DNA of 64,000 nucleotides from Paratissierella segnis (lineage in GTDB: Bacteria > Bacillota > Clostridia > Tissierellales > Tissierellaceae): positions 124,001 through 188,000 of the forward strand of contig NZ_JACRTG010000016.1 of NCBI RefSeq assembly GCF_014385195.1, in the 5' to 3' direction. Below the pieces are notes generated by a model. That model ran no database searches and was not told the origin of the DNA. It worked only from the letters and a program-made list of their open reading frames with translations. Shown here piece after piece: positions 9,578-17,225 of the stretch. The position numbers and the translations under genes were made by a program. The stretch's first letter is position 1. Each line of letters begins with the position of its first letter.

Positions 9578-9664
9578 AAATAAAGTAAGTTGAAGAGCAG
9601 CTACTGCAATATTTGAAGTATAATGTTTTAGTTTTGAGTATTAAATAATTTAGGAGGACGAATA

Positions 9665-9724
9665 GTGAAAGTAGGAAATGTATATGTGGTAATGAAAAGA
9701 ACTATAGGGGCTGTTGCTGTATGA
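9665..9724 (+). pseudogene. frameshifted SEC-C zinc-binding start of the following gene
   Basis: GTG at 9665 has a perfect AGGAGG (9652-9657) and opens MKVG, the usual start of SEC-C proteins, but this frame ends at 9722-9724. In the frame of the next gene the same DNA encodes KCICGNEKNYRGCCC, a SEC-C motif (CxC...CC). One missing base near 9674-9680 separates the two. The intact ancestor would have begun at 9665 and run to 10773. Confidence 0.65.
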
Positions 9725-10773
9725 ATAAAGAGCAGGAATCATCTTTTATATTAACTAAAGAGGTCTATGAAAGGGATTTCTTACCTGTATATAACTTAGA
9801 AAAGTGTAGACCAAAAACTTTTATTGAGTTTGAGGTTGCCTTACCGTTCCATATACCTATGTGTATAGGTAGGACAGTTACGTTGGGGTCTGAACAAGGA
9901 TATTTCAGCTTTAGATTTGATATGGTAACAACAAATAAATCTTATATGTATTCGTTAGGCGAAGAATTGCCGACATTAAAGGTTCATAAAACTAAAATAC
10001 ATATGATGGCAGCTGTTGATTTAGAATATGAAACATTTGTTAATGATAGAGAACGATATAATAATGATTATTTTGATTTATTACTTGCAGAATTAAACAA
10101 TATAGTATTGAGCTATATGATAGCGATGAAAGATGATGACTGTCACTATCTCACCAAAGAAATGTTACCTGCAACAATATTAGTAAAGTCAACAAATATA
10201 GAAACATGGGAAAATGATATGGGCCTATTTATGCTACATATGCATATACCCATAGAAAAAGAGCCATTAATAGAAGAGGATGTACAAGAAGTTATGAGGT
10301 TGCAGTCGGTTGTTGTATGGGATTTGAATCCTTTTGTAAGTAGTGAGGGATTTATATATATGGCAAAAAGGTATTTCAAACAAGGATTCTATCTAGAAGC
10401 TGTAAATCATGCTCAGACAAGCGTAGAGATTTTGATAAGAACGCTATTTGAACAATTATTGAAAGATGAAGGTAAATCAGATAAAGAAATAGAACAAAAA
10501 TTAGAGGACACCGCATTTATGCCAATAATTAAAAATATGATGCCTAGTTTTTTAGGCGGAAGTTGGGATGTTACAAAGGATGCAACAGTAGTTGGTAAGT
10601 GGTATAAAAATACTTATACTCTTAGAAATAAGGCAACCCATAGAGGAAGAATACCAAGTTTTCAAGAAGTTGATGAGGCTATATTTGGTGCTATAGAGTT
10701 TAGAAAATTCATTGTTCAGAGGATTAAAGCAAATAAAAAGAAATATCCCAAGTTAAATGAGTACTTTCTATAG
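9721..10773 (+). CDS. HEPN-like domain protein (SEC-C start lost by frameshift)
   Basis: A 350-aa open frame from ATG 9721. No ribosome site serves that ATG directly, so expression may depend on coupling to the short frame at 9665, whose stop overlaps it. The N-terminal 200 residues are beta-rich and unrecognised. The C-terminal 140 residues are helical (AKRYFKQGFYLEAVNHAQTS, VEILIRTLFEQLL) and end in LRNKATHRGR. RNKATH at 302-307 fits the RNxxxH motif of HEPN ribonuclease domains. It could be a defence or RNA-cleaving effector; without the zinc motif it may be inactive. Confidence 0.7.
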   Translation: MNKEQESSFILTKEVYERDFLPVYNLEKCRPKTFIEFEVALPFHIPMCIGRTVTLGSEQGYFSFRFDMVTTNKSYMYSLGEELPTLKVHKTKIHMMAAVDLEYETFVNDRERYNNDYFDLLLAELNNIVLSYMIAMKDDDCHYLTKEMLPATILVKSTNIETWENDMGLFMLHMHIPIEKEPLIEEDVQEVMRLQSVVVWDLNPFVSSEGFIYMAKRYFKQGFYLEAVNHAQTSVEILIRTLFEQLLKDEGKSDKEIEQKLEDTAFMPIIKNMMPSFLGGSWDVTKDATVVGKWYKNTYTLRNKATHRGRIPSFQEVDEAIFGAIEFRKFIVQRIKANKKKYPKLNEYFL

Positions 10774-10910
10774 TATTTCAAAAAAGTATTAGGGTGTATA
10801 TAAGCTCATTGAAAAAAATGTTCTAGAACAGTTGGTATCCCATTTGATAAGATTTCATGATAATAGTTTGTGGGGATATGTGTTCAAATTATATAACCGT
10901 TGAGAGTATA

Positions 10911-11070
10911 ATTCTGATGACATATTGTGGTTTGGATGAGGAATAATAGGGCTTGACCACAACATATAGTAGTTTTGTGGTGAGATTTGGGTTGAAAACG
11001 GCAAAAAACACCGTTTTTCGACCCTTAAAAACAGGGCGTTTGACAGATGACATTTGATAATTTAAGTGAT
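10911..11070 (+). repeat. dispersed two-hairpin element, copy 1
   Basis: Shared with 17064-17225 and 23231-23355. The first stem is ATATTGTGGT / ACCACAACATAT; the second is GGGTTGAAAACGG / CCGTTTTTCGACCC. In this copy and copy 2 the element runs on into GGGGCGTTTGACAGATGACATTT-like sequence that supplies the start of the next frame. Confidence 0.75.
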
Positions 11071-11487
11071 AAACCTGATGGGAGTGATACTTTGTTGTTT
11101 CGTACTTTTAATTCACAAGAGGAACGAAGAGAATTTGGTGGTTCAGATTTTATAGAATTTCAATACTGTAAATTAGATAAAAGATCTAAAATCAATAAGA
11201 TCGTATCGATTGATGCTATTGGGAAATGGAAAGATGATTCGTTATATCTATTTGGTGATGACATAGATGAGTTTTTTTCGCATTACGGTAAAATCTTTAA
11301 TGGTGGGATCTATAATAACGAAAAATGTGGTATTGTAGATTTTTATGGAATAAATTATTATACATTAGAGCAGTCCAATCTAATCATAGAAAGAGTAAAT
11401 AAAGAGAATCCGTTAGATTATCAGATTTTGTTAAACTGGTTAGACGATGTAAAGAAATATAATGGCTTTTATATTTTAGGAGTTTGA
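11047..11487 (+). CDS. hypothetical protein (146 aa)
   Basis: The frame is open from ATG 11047, but the first codons (MTFDNLSD) belong to the dispersed element and recur at 17207, where they lead nowhere. No ribosome site precedes it. The body (LYLFGDDIDEFFSHYGKIFN, ILLNWLDDVKKYNGFYILGV) looks like a genuine small acidic protein of the immunity or cargo type. The true start may have been replaced by the repeat. Unrecognised. Confidence 0.5.
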   Translation: MTFDNLSDKPDGSDTLLFRTFNSQEERREFGGSDFIEFQYCKLDKRSKINKIVSIDAIGKWKDDSLYLFGDDIDEFFSHYGKIFNGGIYNNEKCGIVDFYGINYYTLEQSNLIIERVNKENPLDYQILLNWLDDVKKYNGFYILGV

Positions 11488-11576
11488 AGGATTTTATTTA
11501 TGAATGCAATAAAGGAAAAGATATATTCTTTGTGCCAGATGGAAAAGAGGCTATAGAAAAATTAAGTATGAATTAA
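11487..11576 (+). pseudogene. short remnant frame after the 146-aa protein
   Basis: The frame reads KDFIYECNKGKDIFFVPDGK and ends EKLSMN before TAA at 11574-11576. It could be a frameshifted tail of the preceding gene or another lost gene. No start or ribosome site. Confidence 0.25.
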
Positions 11577-11666
11577 CTTTTAAGATAATTAATATTATTT
11601 GTATGTCGCAATTTATGTAACTATTTGCAATCAAATAGATAAATAGGAATTTGTCGAGGTGAGTAT

Positions 11667-12404
11667 ATGAACAACATTTATGATGATAAGCACTTTTTTG
11701 ACCAGTATGCGAAGATGTCACGAAGTCAACAGGGCCTATCCGGAGCAGGTGAATGGCATCAGTTCAAAGCCTTATTTCCAGATTTAAGCGGTAAAAGCGT
11801 ACTCGATCTTGGGTGCGGTTACGGCTGGCACTGTAAATATTCTGTGGAATGTGGTGCAAAGGAGGTGCTGGGCATCGACTTGAGCGAAAAAATGATACAT
11901 GAGGCAAACGAAAAAAACGCTGACCCCAAAATTATCTATAGGGTCTGCGGACTGGATGATTATGATTATCCCGCCGATTCTTATGACTGTGTAATTTCCA
12001 ATCTGGTGCTTCATTACATTGCAGACATTGATTTAATTTTGAAAAAGATATACTTGACGTTAAAAACTGATGGTATTTTCCTCCTTAACATGGAGCATCC
12101 CGTCTTTACGGCAGGTGTGAACCAGGATTGGATTTATGATTCGGGCGGCAAACCGCTGTATTGGCCTGTGGATGATTACTTTTATTCAGGAGAAAGAGTT
12201 ACTCATTTCCTTGGGAAGACAGTCACGAAGCAACATCACACACTGACACAGATTCTGATGGGCCTCATAGACACTGGATTCCGGCTGGAAGTTGTTGAAG
12301 AAGCAATGCCGAGCGCTGACATGATGGACATTCCAGACATGCCAGATGAAATGCGTCGCCCGATGATGTTACTAATTAAAGCGCTGAAACAGGGAGCACG
12401 ATAA
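11667..12404 (+). CDS. class I SAM-dependent methyltransferase
   Basis: A 245-aa soluble enzyme. The SAM-binding glycine motif I is VLDLGCGYGWHCKYSVECGA (about residues 45-64), motif II is the acidic VLGIDLSEKM, and motif III/post-I lies near YDCVISNLVLHYIAD. Substrate cannot be read from sequence; relatives are often annotated ubiE-like or small-molecule methyltransferases. The ribosome site GAGGTGAG (about 11656-11663) precedes ATG 11667. The repeated motif ATAGATAAATAGGAATTT lies just upstream (11633-11652). GC content is higher than that of its neighbours, suggesting transfer. Confidence 0.88.
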   Translation: MNNIYDDKHFFDQYAKMSRSQQGLSGAGEWHQFKALFPDLSGKSVLDLGCGYGWHCKYSVECGAKEVLGIDLSEKMIHEANEKNADPKIIYRVCGLDDYDYPADSYDCVISNLVLHYIADIDLILKKIYLTLKTDGIFLLNMEHPVFTAGVNQDWIYDSGGKPLYWPVDDYFYSGERVTHFLGKTVTKQHHTLTQILMGLIDTGFRLEVVEEAMPSADMMDIPDMPDEMRRPMMLLIKALKQGAR

Positions 12405-12541
12405 ATTCCAATTTGTATTGTAGCTAATGCATATAATTCAAAAATATGTAATGTAGGAAATTCTATTTTTGGTTTTGATTGGGTATGACTATCATAACAA
12501 TATTGTAGTATAATAAAAGCACACAATTAAATATACACCAA

Positions 12542-12631
12542 AGTATCAAGAGTTAGGGTAGAGATTTAGCTCTATGACCCTATACCAACCTGCAATATGC
12601 AAGGTGGTTCAGCTAAAAAACGATAAGGAGG
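12542..12631 (+). promoter_or_regulatory. SAM (S-box, SAM-I-type) riboswitch
   Basis: The S-box hallmarks occur in order: TATCAAGAG at the P1/J1-2 start, a P2 arm GGGTAGAGA...TCTATGACCC containing the conserved ATGA, ACCAACC before P3, AGGTGGTTC after it, and a closing CGATAAGG that pairs with the opening TATC. The 3' strand GATAAGGAGG (12622-12631) is complementary to the 5' arm of the terminator at 12653, as in SAM-off switches. The P4 region seems short, so a variant is possible. Confidence 0.72.
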
Positions 12632-12652
12632 TGAAAATATAGTAATTTCCGG

Positions 12653-12681
12653 TCTTCTTATCATTGATAAGGAGATTTTTT
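12653..12681 (+). terminator. riboswitch-controlled intrinsic terminator
   Basis: TCTTCTTATC (12653-12662) pairs with GATAAGGAGA (12666-12675) and is followed by TTTTTT. The 5' arm can instead pair with GATAAGGAGG at 12622-12631, forming an antiterminator. Confidence 0.75.
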
Positions 12682-12712
12682 GTTTTACAAATATTTTATA
12701 GGAGATGATTAT

Positions 12713-13042
12713 GTGAATACAACAGGTTTTATAAGAGGCTATATGTCAAAGAATATGGCGGGAGAAGATTTTATCGGGGTGGTTGTTTCAGCTTTAAACA
12801 GAGAATTTGAAGAAATAGAAAATGGAGTGAAGCTTGATAAATTTAACGATAAGTTTGTTATAACAATGGATGGATATAGTCTAACACTAAGTAAGGAGTT
12901 AATTAATAGCTTGAAAAGTCCTTACGGGATAGACAAATATATTTTAGAAGAATTTGAAAAGCAAGGTTTTGAAGTTGATAGAAATAGAAGCCAATATATT
13001 CAATATTGTTTCGGGAATTATGTTGGAGATCAAGTCTTATAG
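12713..13042 (+). CDS. hypothetical protein downstream of the SAM riboswitch (109 aa)
   Basis: I chose GTG 12713 (ribosome site AGGAG at 12701-12705). A TTG at 12680 would lie in the terminator T-run. The protein contains MSKNMAGEDFIGVVVSALNR, which recurs in altered form in a remnant at 27934-28098, fused there to a helix-turn-helix. The rest (FNDKFVITMDGYSLTLSKEL) looks like a mixed alpha/beta domain. No known methionine or SAM function is apparent, so this gene was probably moved next to the switch. Confidence 0.5.
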   Translation: MNTTGFIRGYMSKNMAGEDFIGVVVSALNREFEEIENGVKLDKFNDKFVITMDGYSLTLSKELINSLKSPYGIDKYILEEFEKQGFEVDRNRSQYIQYCFGNYVGDQVL

Positions 13043-13132
13043 ATTTTATAATACTCTAAATTAATAAAAATAATAAATATTATTGTATAACTCAAAACTA
13101 AATATAAAAATAGAAAGAAAGGATTGAGAACA

Positions 13133-13579
13133 ATGTTAAAATTATTTATGTATGGAACATCATTAGGAGGCATAGAACAGCTGATGGTTATGGCACCTAA
13201 TTTCCAACCAAGAAGAAGTGGCATAGTAATTAATAATTATTTTAATTGTGAGGGAGGTGTTAAGGATTGTAATTCCAGCTTAATTAATGTTAGTAATAGA
13301 TGCAATGATTGTGGACACGTTCATTCTAGATTCCTATCTAATGTGGATAAGGTTAGGTACAAAAGTTTAATAAATGAATGCTTTGGGAAAATAAGAAATT
13401 ATTCATTCAAGGATAGGGCGAAACTTCTTACAGATAGCTTTAAAGGAGAGAATATTAATCTTAAAAACTATGAAATAGTTTTTAAGAGGCTTATACAATT
13501 TATTGAAGAGGAAAATAGATGGGCAATTGAACTTATGTATGATAGATGTTTATTAGCTATAGGCTGTATGGTACAATAA
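13133..13579 (+). CDS. hypothetical cysteine-containing protein (148 aa)
   Basis: ATG 13133 has AAAGGA (about 13117-13122) upstream. The protein contains an N-terminal FMYGTSLGGIEQLMVMAPNF and a CxxCxxxxHxxF segment (RCNDCGHVHSRFLSNVDKV) that could bind metal. A helical C-terminus follows. I do not recognise the family. It lies in the unit controlled by the SAM riboswitch if transcription reads on from 12713. Confidence 0.5.
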   Translation: MLKLFMYGTSLGGIEQLMVMAPNFQPRRSGIVINNYFNCEGGVKDCNSSLINVSNRCNDCGHVHSRFLSNVDKVRYKSLINECFGKIRNYSFKDRAKLLTDSFKGENINLKNYEIVFKRLIQFIEEENRWAIELMYDRCLLAIGCMVQ

Positions 13580-13618
13580 CTGTAAAAACTGACATAAATT
13601 TTGAAAGGAGTGGTTGGT

Positions 13619-13672
13619 ATGTTGAAAACAACAATGAAAACTAAGCGTGCATGGAGGGTACACATGTCATAA
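13619..13672 (+). CDS. possible leader peptide (17 aa) ahead of GNAT gene
   Basis: ATG 13619 follows AAAGGAG (13604-13610) at ideal spacing and encodes MLKTTMKTKRAWRVHMS. It ends 30 nt before the next gene. CTTTC after its stop can pair with GAAAG at the next ribosome site (only 5 bp), so attenuation is weakly supported. It may instead be the start of a lost gene. Confidence 0.35.
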   Translation: MLKTTMKTKRAWRVHMS

Positions 13673-13701
13673 ACCTTTCAAATAATTTACTGGGGGAAAG
13701 T

Positions 13702-14250
13702 ATGAGAATAGAAAAAGAGAATATTGTAATAAGAAGTGCTAATGTAGATGATGCTATTCAATTAAACAAGTGGTGGAATGATGGTAAGGTTATGGAGCAT
13801 GCAGGATTTCCCAAAGGATTAGGACAATCCTTGGAAGAAACCATAGATGAAATTAGAAACTGGGAAGGAAAATTAAGCCAGCTTTGTATAATTGAAATAG
13901 ATGGCAAACTCGTTGGAGAACTAAGTTATAGAATTAAAGGTGATGGTGCTGTATATCCTGGATGGAAAATATGTGATTCTGCTTATCAAAACCAGGGGTA
14001 TGGTCCACAAATTATTAAATTACTATTTGAATTTCTATTTACAGATAATAATATTAATTCTAAAGTCCCTATAAATAGAATTATATGGGATACTATGCTT
14101 GAAAATAAAAGAGCTCAGTATGTTTATGAAAATAAAATAGGGGCAAGAAAGATTCAGATTAAGGAAAATTCCTGGCAGGATCAATTAGGAAACTGGCGAA
14201 GTTCGGTAGATTATGAGATAAGAAAGGGGGAATTTCTTAATGCTAGATAA
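13702..14250 (+). CDS. GNAT-family N-acetyltransferase
   Basis: A 182-aa protein starting at ATG 13702, which follows GGGGGAAAG. The upstream frame to 13651 has no ribosome site. The acetyl-CoA domain shows VIRSANVDDAIQLNKWW at the start, IIEIDGKLVGELSYRI (beta-4) and the pyrophosphate-binding region ICDSAYQNQGYGPQIIKLL (degenerate Q/RxxGxG/A as QGYGPQ). RimJ/RimL-like in arrangement. Its stop overlaps the next gene by 11 bp, so the pair is translationally coupled. Target unknown. Confidence 0.85.
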   Translation: MRIEKENIVIRSANVDDAIQLNKWWNDGKVMEHAGFPKGLGQSLEETIDEIRNWEGKLSQLCIIEIDGKLVGELSYRIKGDGAVYPGWKICDSAYQNQGYGPQIIKLLFEFLFTDNNINSKVPINRIIWDTMLENKRAQYVYENKIGARKIQIKENSWQDQLGNWRSSVDYEIRKGEFLNAR

Positions 14251-14866
14251 TAAAGGCTTTGATTTGTGGGCAGATGGGTATGATAAAAGTGTAGAGTTAA
14301 GTGAGGAGAATGATGAGTATCCGTTTGCAGGCTATAAGGATGTTTTAAATACTATTTATAATATAGTCCACAAGAGAGGAAAAGCAAGAATATTAGATGT
14401 TGGATTTGGTACAGGAATATTAACTAAAAAACTTTATGACGATGGTTATAAAATATATGGCATAGATTTTTCACAAAAGATGATAGAGATAGCAAAAGAA
14501 AAAATGCCTCTTGCAAGGTTAATTAAATATGATTTTTCAAAAGGATTACCAGAAGAAATAAAAGATAGTTCCTTTGATTATATTATTAGCACGTATGCAA
14601 TGCACCATTTGGAGGACGAAGAAAAAGTTAAGTTTATTGAAAAACTTGAAAACTACCTTAATAAAGATGGAAAGATCATTATCGGAGATATAGTCTTTGA
14701 GACAAAAAAATTATTAGAAGAATGCAAAGTAAACTATAATGAGTATTGGGATGATGAAGAAGTTTATTTTGTTTTCGAAGATTTGAGGAAATCTTTATTG
14801 AATAAGAATATCAGCTTCACAGAAATATCTCATTGTTCAGGAGTCATTCAAATTTCAAAATCATAA
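14240..14866 (+). CDS. class I SAM-dependent methyltransferase
   Basis: A 208-aa protein. Motif I is ARILDVGFGTGILTKKLYDD, motif II is YGIDFSQKMIEIAKEKM, and the motif III-like segment is FDYIISTYAMHHLEDEEKV. The family acts on many small molecules; the substrate is not evident. AAGGGGGAA inside the end of the GNAT gene provides its ribosome site. It is followed 28 bp later by the ribosome site of a leader peptide and an inducible-looking acetyltransferase, so the three may form one drug-modification unit. Confidence 0.87.
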   Translation: MLDNKGFDLWADGYDKSVELSEENDEYPFAGYKDVLNTIYNIVHKRGKARILDVGFGTGILTKKLYDDGYKIYGIDFSQKMIEIAKEKMPLARLIKYDFSKGLPEEIKDSSFDYIISTYAMHHLEDEEKVKFIEKLENYLNKDGKIIIGDIVFETKKLLEECKVNYNEYWDDEEVYFVFEDLRKSLLNKNISFTEISHCSGVIQISKS

Positions 14867-14909
14867 TATTACTATAATTTAAGTGGGAATATTAAAAGGA
14901 GTGAATAAG

Positions 14910-14945
14910 GTGAGCAGACTAAGAAATCTTCTTCAAATTAGATAA
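14910..14945 (+). CDS. regulatory leader peptide MSRLRNLLQIR
   Basis: GTG 14910 is 8 nt after AAAAGGAG (14894-14901). It encodes 11 residues and stops at 14943-14945. It contains Arg-Leu-Arg at positions 3-5, an R/K-x-R/K pattern known from macrolide-arrest leader peptides of erm genes. Codons 7-10 form the 5' arm of the hairpin that hides the next ribosome site. Confidence 0.65.
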   Translation: MSRLRNLLQIR

Positions 14946-14960
14946 TAAGATTTGAGGAGG
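14928..14960 (+). promoter_or_regulatory. translational attenuator hairpin masking the GNAT ribosome site
   Basis: CTTCTTCAAATT (14928-14939) pairs with GATTTGAGGAGG (14949-14960) over 12 bp (nine Watson-Crick, three G-U), with a 9-nt loop. The 3' arm contains AGGAGG, the ribosome site of the gene at 14967. A ribosome paused on leader codons 4-5 would cover the 5' arm and free the site. Confidence 0.7.
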
Positions 14961-14966
14961 AAAATA

Positions 14967-15386
14967 ATGAATAAGATAGAAATTAAAGAGGATATTATAC
15001 TTGGAATTGAGGAAATAATAAACCTATATGAGGATGTAGAGTGGCATGCATATACAAAAGATAAAGTTAAGCTTAAAAATGGTATTGAAAATTCGTTAAA
15101 AGTACTAACGGCTTGGGAAGATGATAAATTAGTTGGACTAATTCGTGTTGTAGGAGATAGTCATACAATTGTTTATATTCAAGACATACTAGTTTTGAAA
15201 AAATATCAGGGAAAAGGTATAGGGAGTAAATTATTAAGTTTGATTTTAGAAAAATATAAATCAATTCGCCAGATAGTTTTAATGACGGATAATACTAAAG
15301 AAACCATAAGCTTCTATAAGAAGAATGGAATGGTGGATACTGCAAAGTATAATGGGGTAGCTTTTGTAAGATACAATTTGAATTAA
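14967..15386 (+). CDS. GNAT-family N-acetyltransferase, probably translationally attenuated
   Basis: A 139-aa single-domain GNAT protein from ATG 14967. The acetyl-CoA motif is ILVLKKYQGKGIGSKLLSLI (Q/RxxGxG/A as QGKGIG), followed by IRQIVLMTDNTKETISFYKKNG and the aromatic end YNGVAFVRYNL. This small type (YkkB/YjgM-like) acetylates small amines. The preceding leader peptide and anti-ribosome-site hairpin suggest drug-inducible expression. An inducing drug and substrate cannot be read from the sequence. Confidence 0.85.
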   Translation: MNKIEIKEDIILGIEEIINLYEDVEWHAYTKDKVKLKNGIENSLKVLTAWEDDKLVGLIRVVGDSHTIVYIQDILVLKKYQGKGIGSKLLSLILEKYKSIRQIVLMTDNTKETISFYKKNGMVDTAKYNGVAFVRYNLN

Positions 15387-15403
15387 ATTATATTAAATAA
15401 AAA

Positions 15404-15443
15404 AATATAAGGGTATTTTGAAATTTCAATATATCCTTATATT
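15404..15443 (+). terminator. possible terminator after GNAT gene
   Basis: AATATAAGG (15404-15412) and CCTTATATT (15435-15443) form a perfect 9-bp stem with an inner TTTGAAATTTCAA palindrome. There is no strong T-run after it, so it may be bidirectional or weak. Confidence 0.4.
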
Positions 15444-15538
15444 CCATTATAGTATTTGTTAGCTTGGGTTTTAATATTAAAATTAGAAAAATCAAAAGTT
15501 ATTTAAGTTAAAAAGCCATTATTTTAGAAATAAATCTT

Positions 15539-15605
15539 TCCGCCAAGGGGTATCTATCTCCACATGACATCTTTATTGTCAACTCAAAACACGTTGAAGT
15601 CGATG
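15539..15605 (+). repeat. dispersed repeat family 1, copy C
   Basis: It contains CCGCCAAGGG, GACATCTTTATTGTCAAC and TCAAAACACGTTGA in the same order as copy B. The following 15606-15940 stretch holds only short broken frames (one reads YAVDIACSVEIFNYGYTVRE) that I cannot assign. Confidence 0.6.
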
Positions 15606-15996
15606 TACATCTCATGTCAGGAATAAGCGATAGCGAAGGCTGATTGGGAACATTCTACGGGGAGAATAAATTTAAGATGACGTTATAGGAATTCATTGGA
15701 ACCACAGAAAGGAATTATATTAAATTTAAAAGATGAATTCATATAGAAAAAATAAAGCAGTACATAGAAAAAAATATGCTGTAGATATTGCTTGTTCGGT
15801 AGAGATTTTTAATTACGGTTACACAGTCCGTGAGCAGTTGGTCATTTATGCAGTTAACTCCTAGGATATTTGGAGATGTATGAGCAGTTAAATTTATTTG
15901 ATGTAATGATAGGTGGATTATATACTATAGATAAACGTTAGTAGATAAGTGCATAGTAAGACTCTTGAAATTGAATGCTTAAAGGAGATTTTAGGT

Positions 15997-16482
15997 ATGC
16001 AAAAAGCAATTGTGATTGGTAGTCCCGGTGCAGGAAAGAGTGAATTTGCTCGCAAACTTAGAAACGTTACGAAGATTCCACTTTACTATTTGGATATGCT
16101 GTGGCATAAAACAGATAAAACCAATGTCAGTAAAGGTGAATTTGATATAGAGTTAAATAAGATATTAAATCTGGATAAGTGGATAATTGATGGGAATTAT
16201 CTCCGCACACTGGAAATTAGGTTAAAAGAATGTGACACTGTATTTCTGTTAGATTATCCACTAGGTATCTGCCTTGCAGGTGCTAAATCCCGTATTGGGA
16301 AAAAGCGGGAGGATATGCCATGGCTAGAAACAGAATTTGATGAAGAGTTCAAGCAATGGATTGAGAATTTTCCAGAAGATCAATTACCGAAAATATATAA
16401 TTTACTAAAAGAAAACAAGCAAAAGAATATTGTTATTTTCAGGTCGAGGGAAGAAGCGGATAAGTACTTGGAGTCTATATGA
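15997..16482 (+). CDS. P-loop kinase-like protein (FlaR/topology-modulation, AAA_17 type)
   Basis: A 161-aa protein. ATG 15997 has AAAGGAG at 15981-15987; the frame extends to a GTG at 15949 without a ribosome site. The Walker A motif is IVIGSPGAGKSEFARKL (GSPGAGKS), followed by the LDMLWHK lid-like segment and DTVFLLDYP (Walker B-like). Architecture matches the adenylate-kinase-like proteins annotated as DNA topology modulation protein. That role is not established by sequence; a small-molecule kinase is equally possible. A small frame (16479) overlaps its stop. Confidence 0.85.
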   Translation: MQKAIVIGSPGAGKSEFARKLRNVTKIPLYYLDMLWHKTDKTNVSKGEFDIELNKILNLDKWIIDGNYLRTLEIRLKECDTVFLLDYPLGICLAGAKSRIGKKREDMPWLETEFDEEFKQWIENFPEDQLPKIYNLLKENKQKNIVIFRSREEADKYLESI

Positions 16483-16580
16483 AGCCGCCTGTAAATGTGA
16501 CATATTTGCCGATTTCTCTTGGTGGCATTCCGTCCAACGAAGGATTACACTTATGGTATACTGAGAAGGAGGTATGTTAA
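16479..16580 (+). CDS. small coupled frame (33 aa) ahead of XRE regulator
   Basis: The ATG at 16479 overlaps the kinase stop (ATGA), and its TAA directly abuts the XRE start (TAAATGG). It encodes MKPPVNVTYLPISLGGIPSN and 13 more residues. The end carries AGAAGGAGG for the next gene. It may be only a vestige; part of it is repeated in altered form at 22824-22863. Confidence 0.3.
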   Translation: MKPPVNVTYLPISLGGIPSNEGLHLWYTEKEVC

Positions 16581-17042
16581 ATGGAACTTGGAAATAATTT
16601 GTATAACGCAAGGAAAAAAAGCGGGCTGTCACAAGAGGAAGTTGCCGAGAAACTAGGGGTCAGCAGGCAGACGATTTCAAAATGGGAACTTGGTGAAACT
16701 CTCCCTGATATTCGGCAGTCAAAAAAGCTTTCCACCCTGTATCATCTGTCTTTAGATGAGCTGATTGATTTTGACTTGGATGTTCAGGAAATTCAAGAGG
16801 TAATTGATAAGACAAACGAGGAAATCTCAGATAAGGTTGATTGGACAAAGGCTTGGGGAAAGAAATATCCAATTCTTGTGAACTATCAGCAGCGAGTGTA
16901 CACGAGTGCCTATGCTAATGAATTGGAAACCCTATTGGATGATTTGCAGAAAAAATATGGCTATAATGAGCTGGATGCTTTCCTTGTGCTGAAAGATATT
17001 CTGGCAGTTGTCTGGAAAAGCAGGAGAGCAAACGATAAATAA
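16581..17042 (+). CDS. XRE-family transcriptional regulator
   Basis: A 153-aa protein. The N-terminal helix-turn-helix is LSQEEVAEKLGVSRQTISKW (residues 15-34), followed by LPDIRQSKKLSTLYHLSLDE, the usual lambda-repressor-type core. A C-terminal helical domain of unknown role follows. The ribosome site AAGGAGG lies at about 16566-16572. From 16689 to about 17100 the DNA is repeated almost identically at 22857-23268 (four substitutions within the coding part), where the helix-turn-helix is deleted. Confidence 0.92.
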   Translation: MELGNNLYNARKKSGLSQEEVAEKLGVSRQTISKWELGETLPDIRQSKKLSTLYHLSLDELIDFDLDVQEIQEVIDKTNEEISDKVDWTKAWGKKYPILVNYQQRVYTSAYANELETLLDDLQKKYGYNELDAFLVLKDILAVVWKSRRANDK

Positions 17043-17063
17043 TCAGGGTACGTTGAGGCAACA

Positions 17064-17225
17064 ATTCTGATGATGTATTGTGGTTTGGAGGAAGAATAAT
17101 GGGATTTGACCACAACATATAGTGGTTTGGAGGAAATTTTGAACCCAAAAAAGAGCAAAAAAACACCGTTTTTTGACCCTTAAAAATGGGGCGTTTGACA
17201 GATGACATTTTATAATTTGAGTGAT
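17064..17225 (+). repeat. dispersed two-hairpin element, copy 2
   Basis: It follows the XRE gene. It has TGTATTGTGGTTTGGA, TTTGACCACAACATATAG, then a degenerate second hairpin ending GACCCTTAAAAATGGGGCG, and the same GACAGATGACATTT junction as copy 1. Confidence 0.75.
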
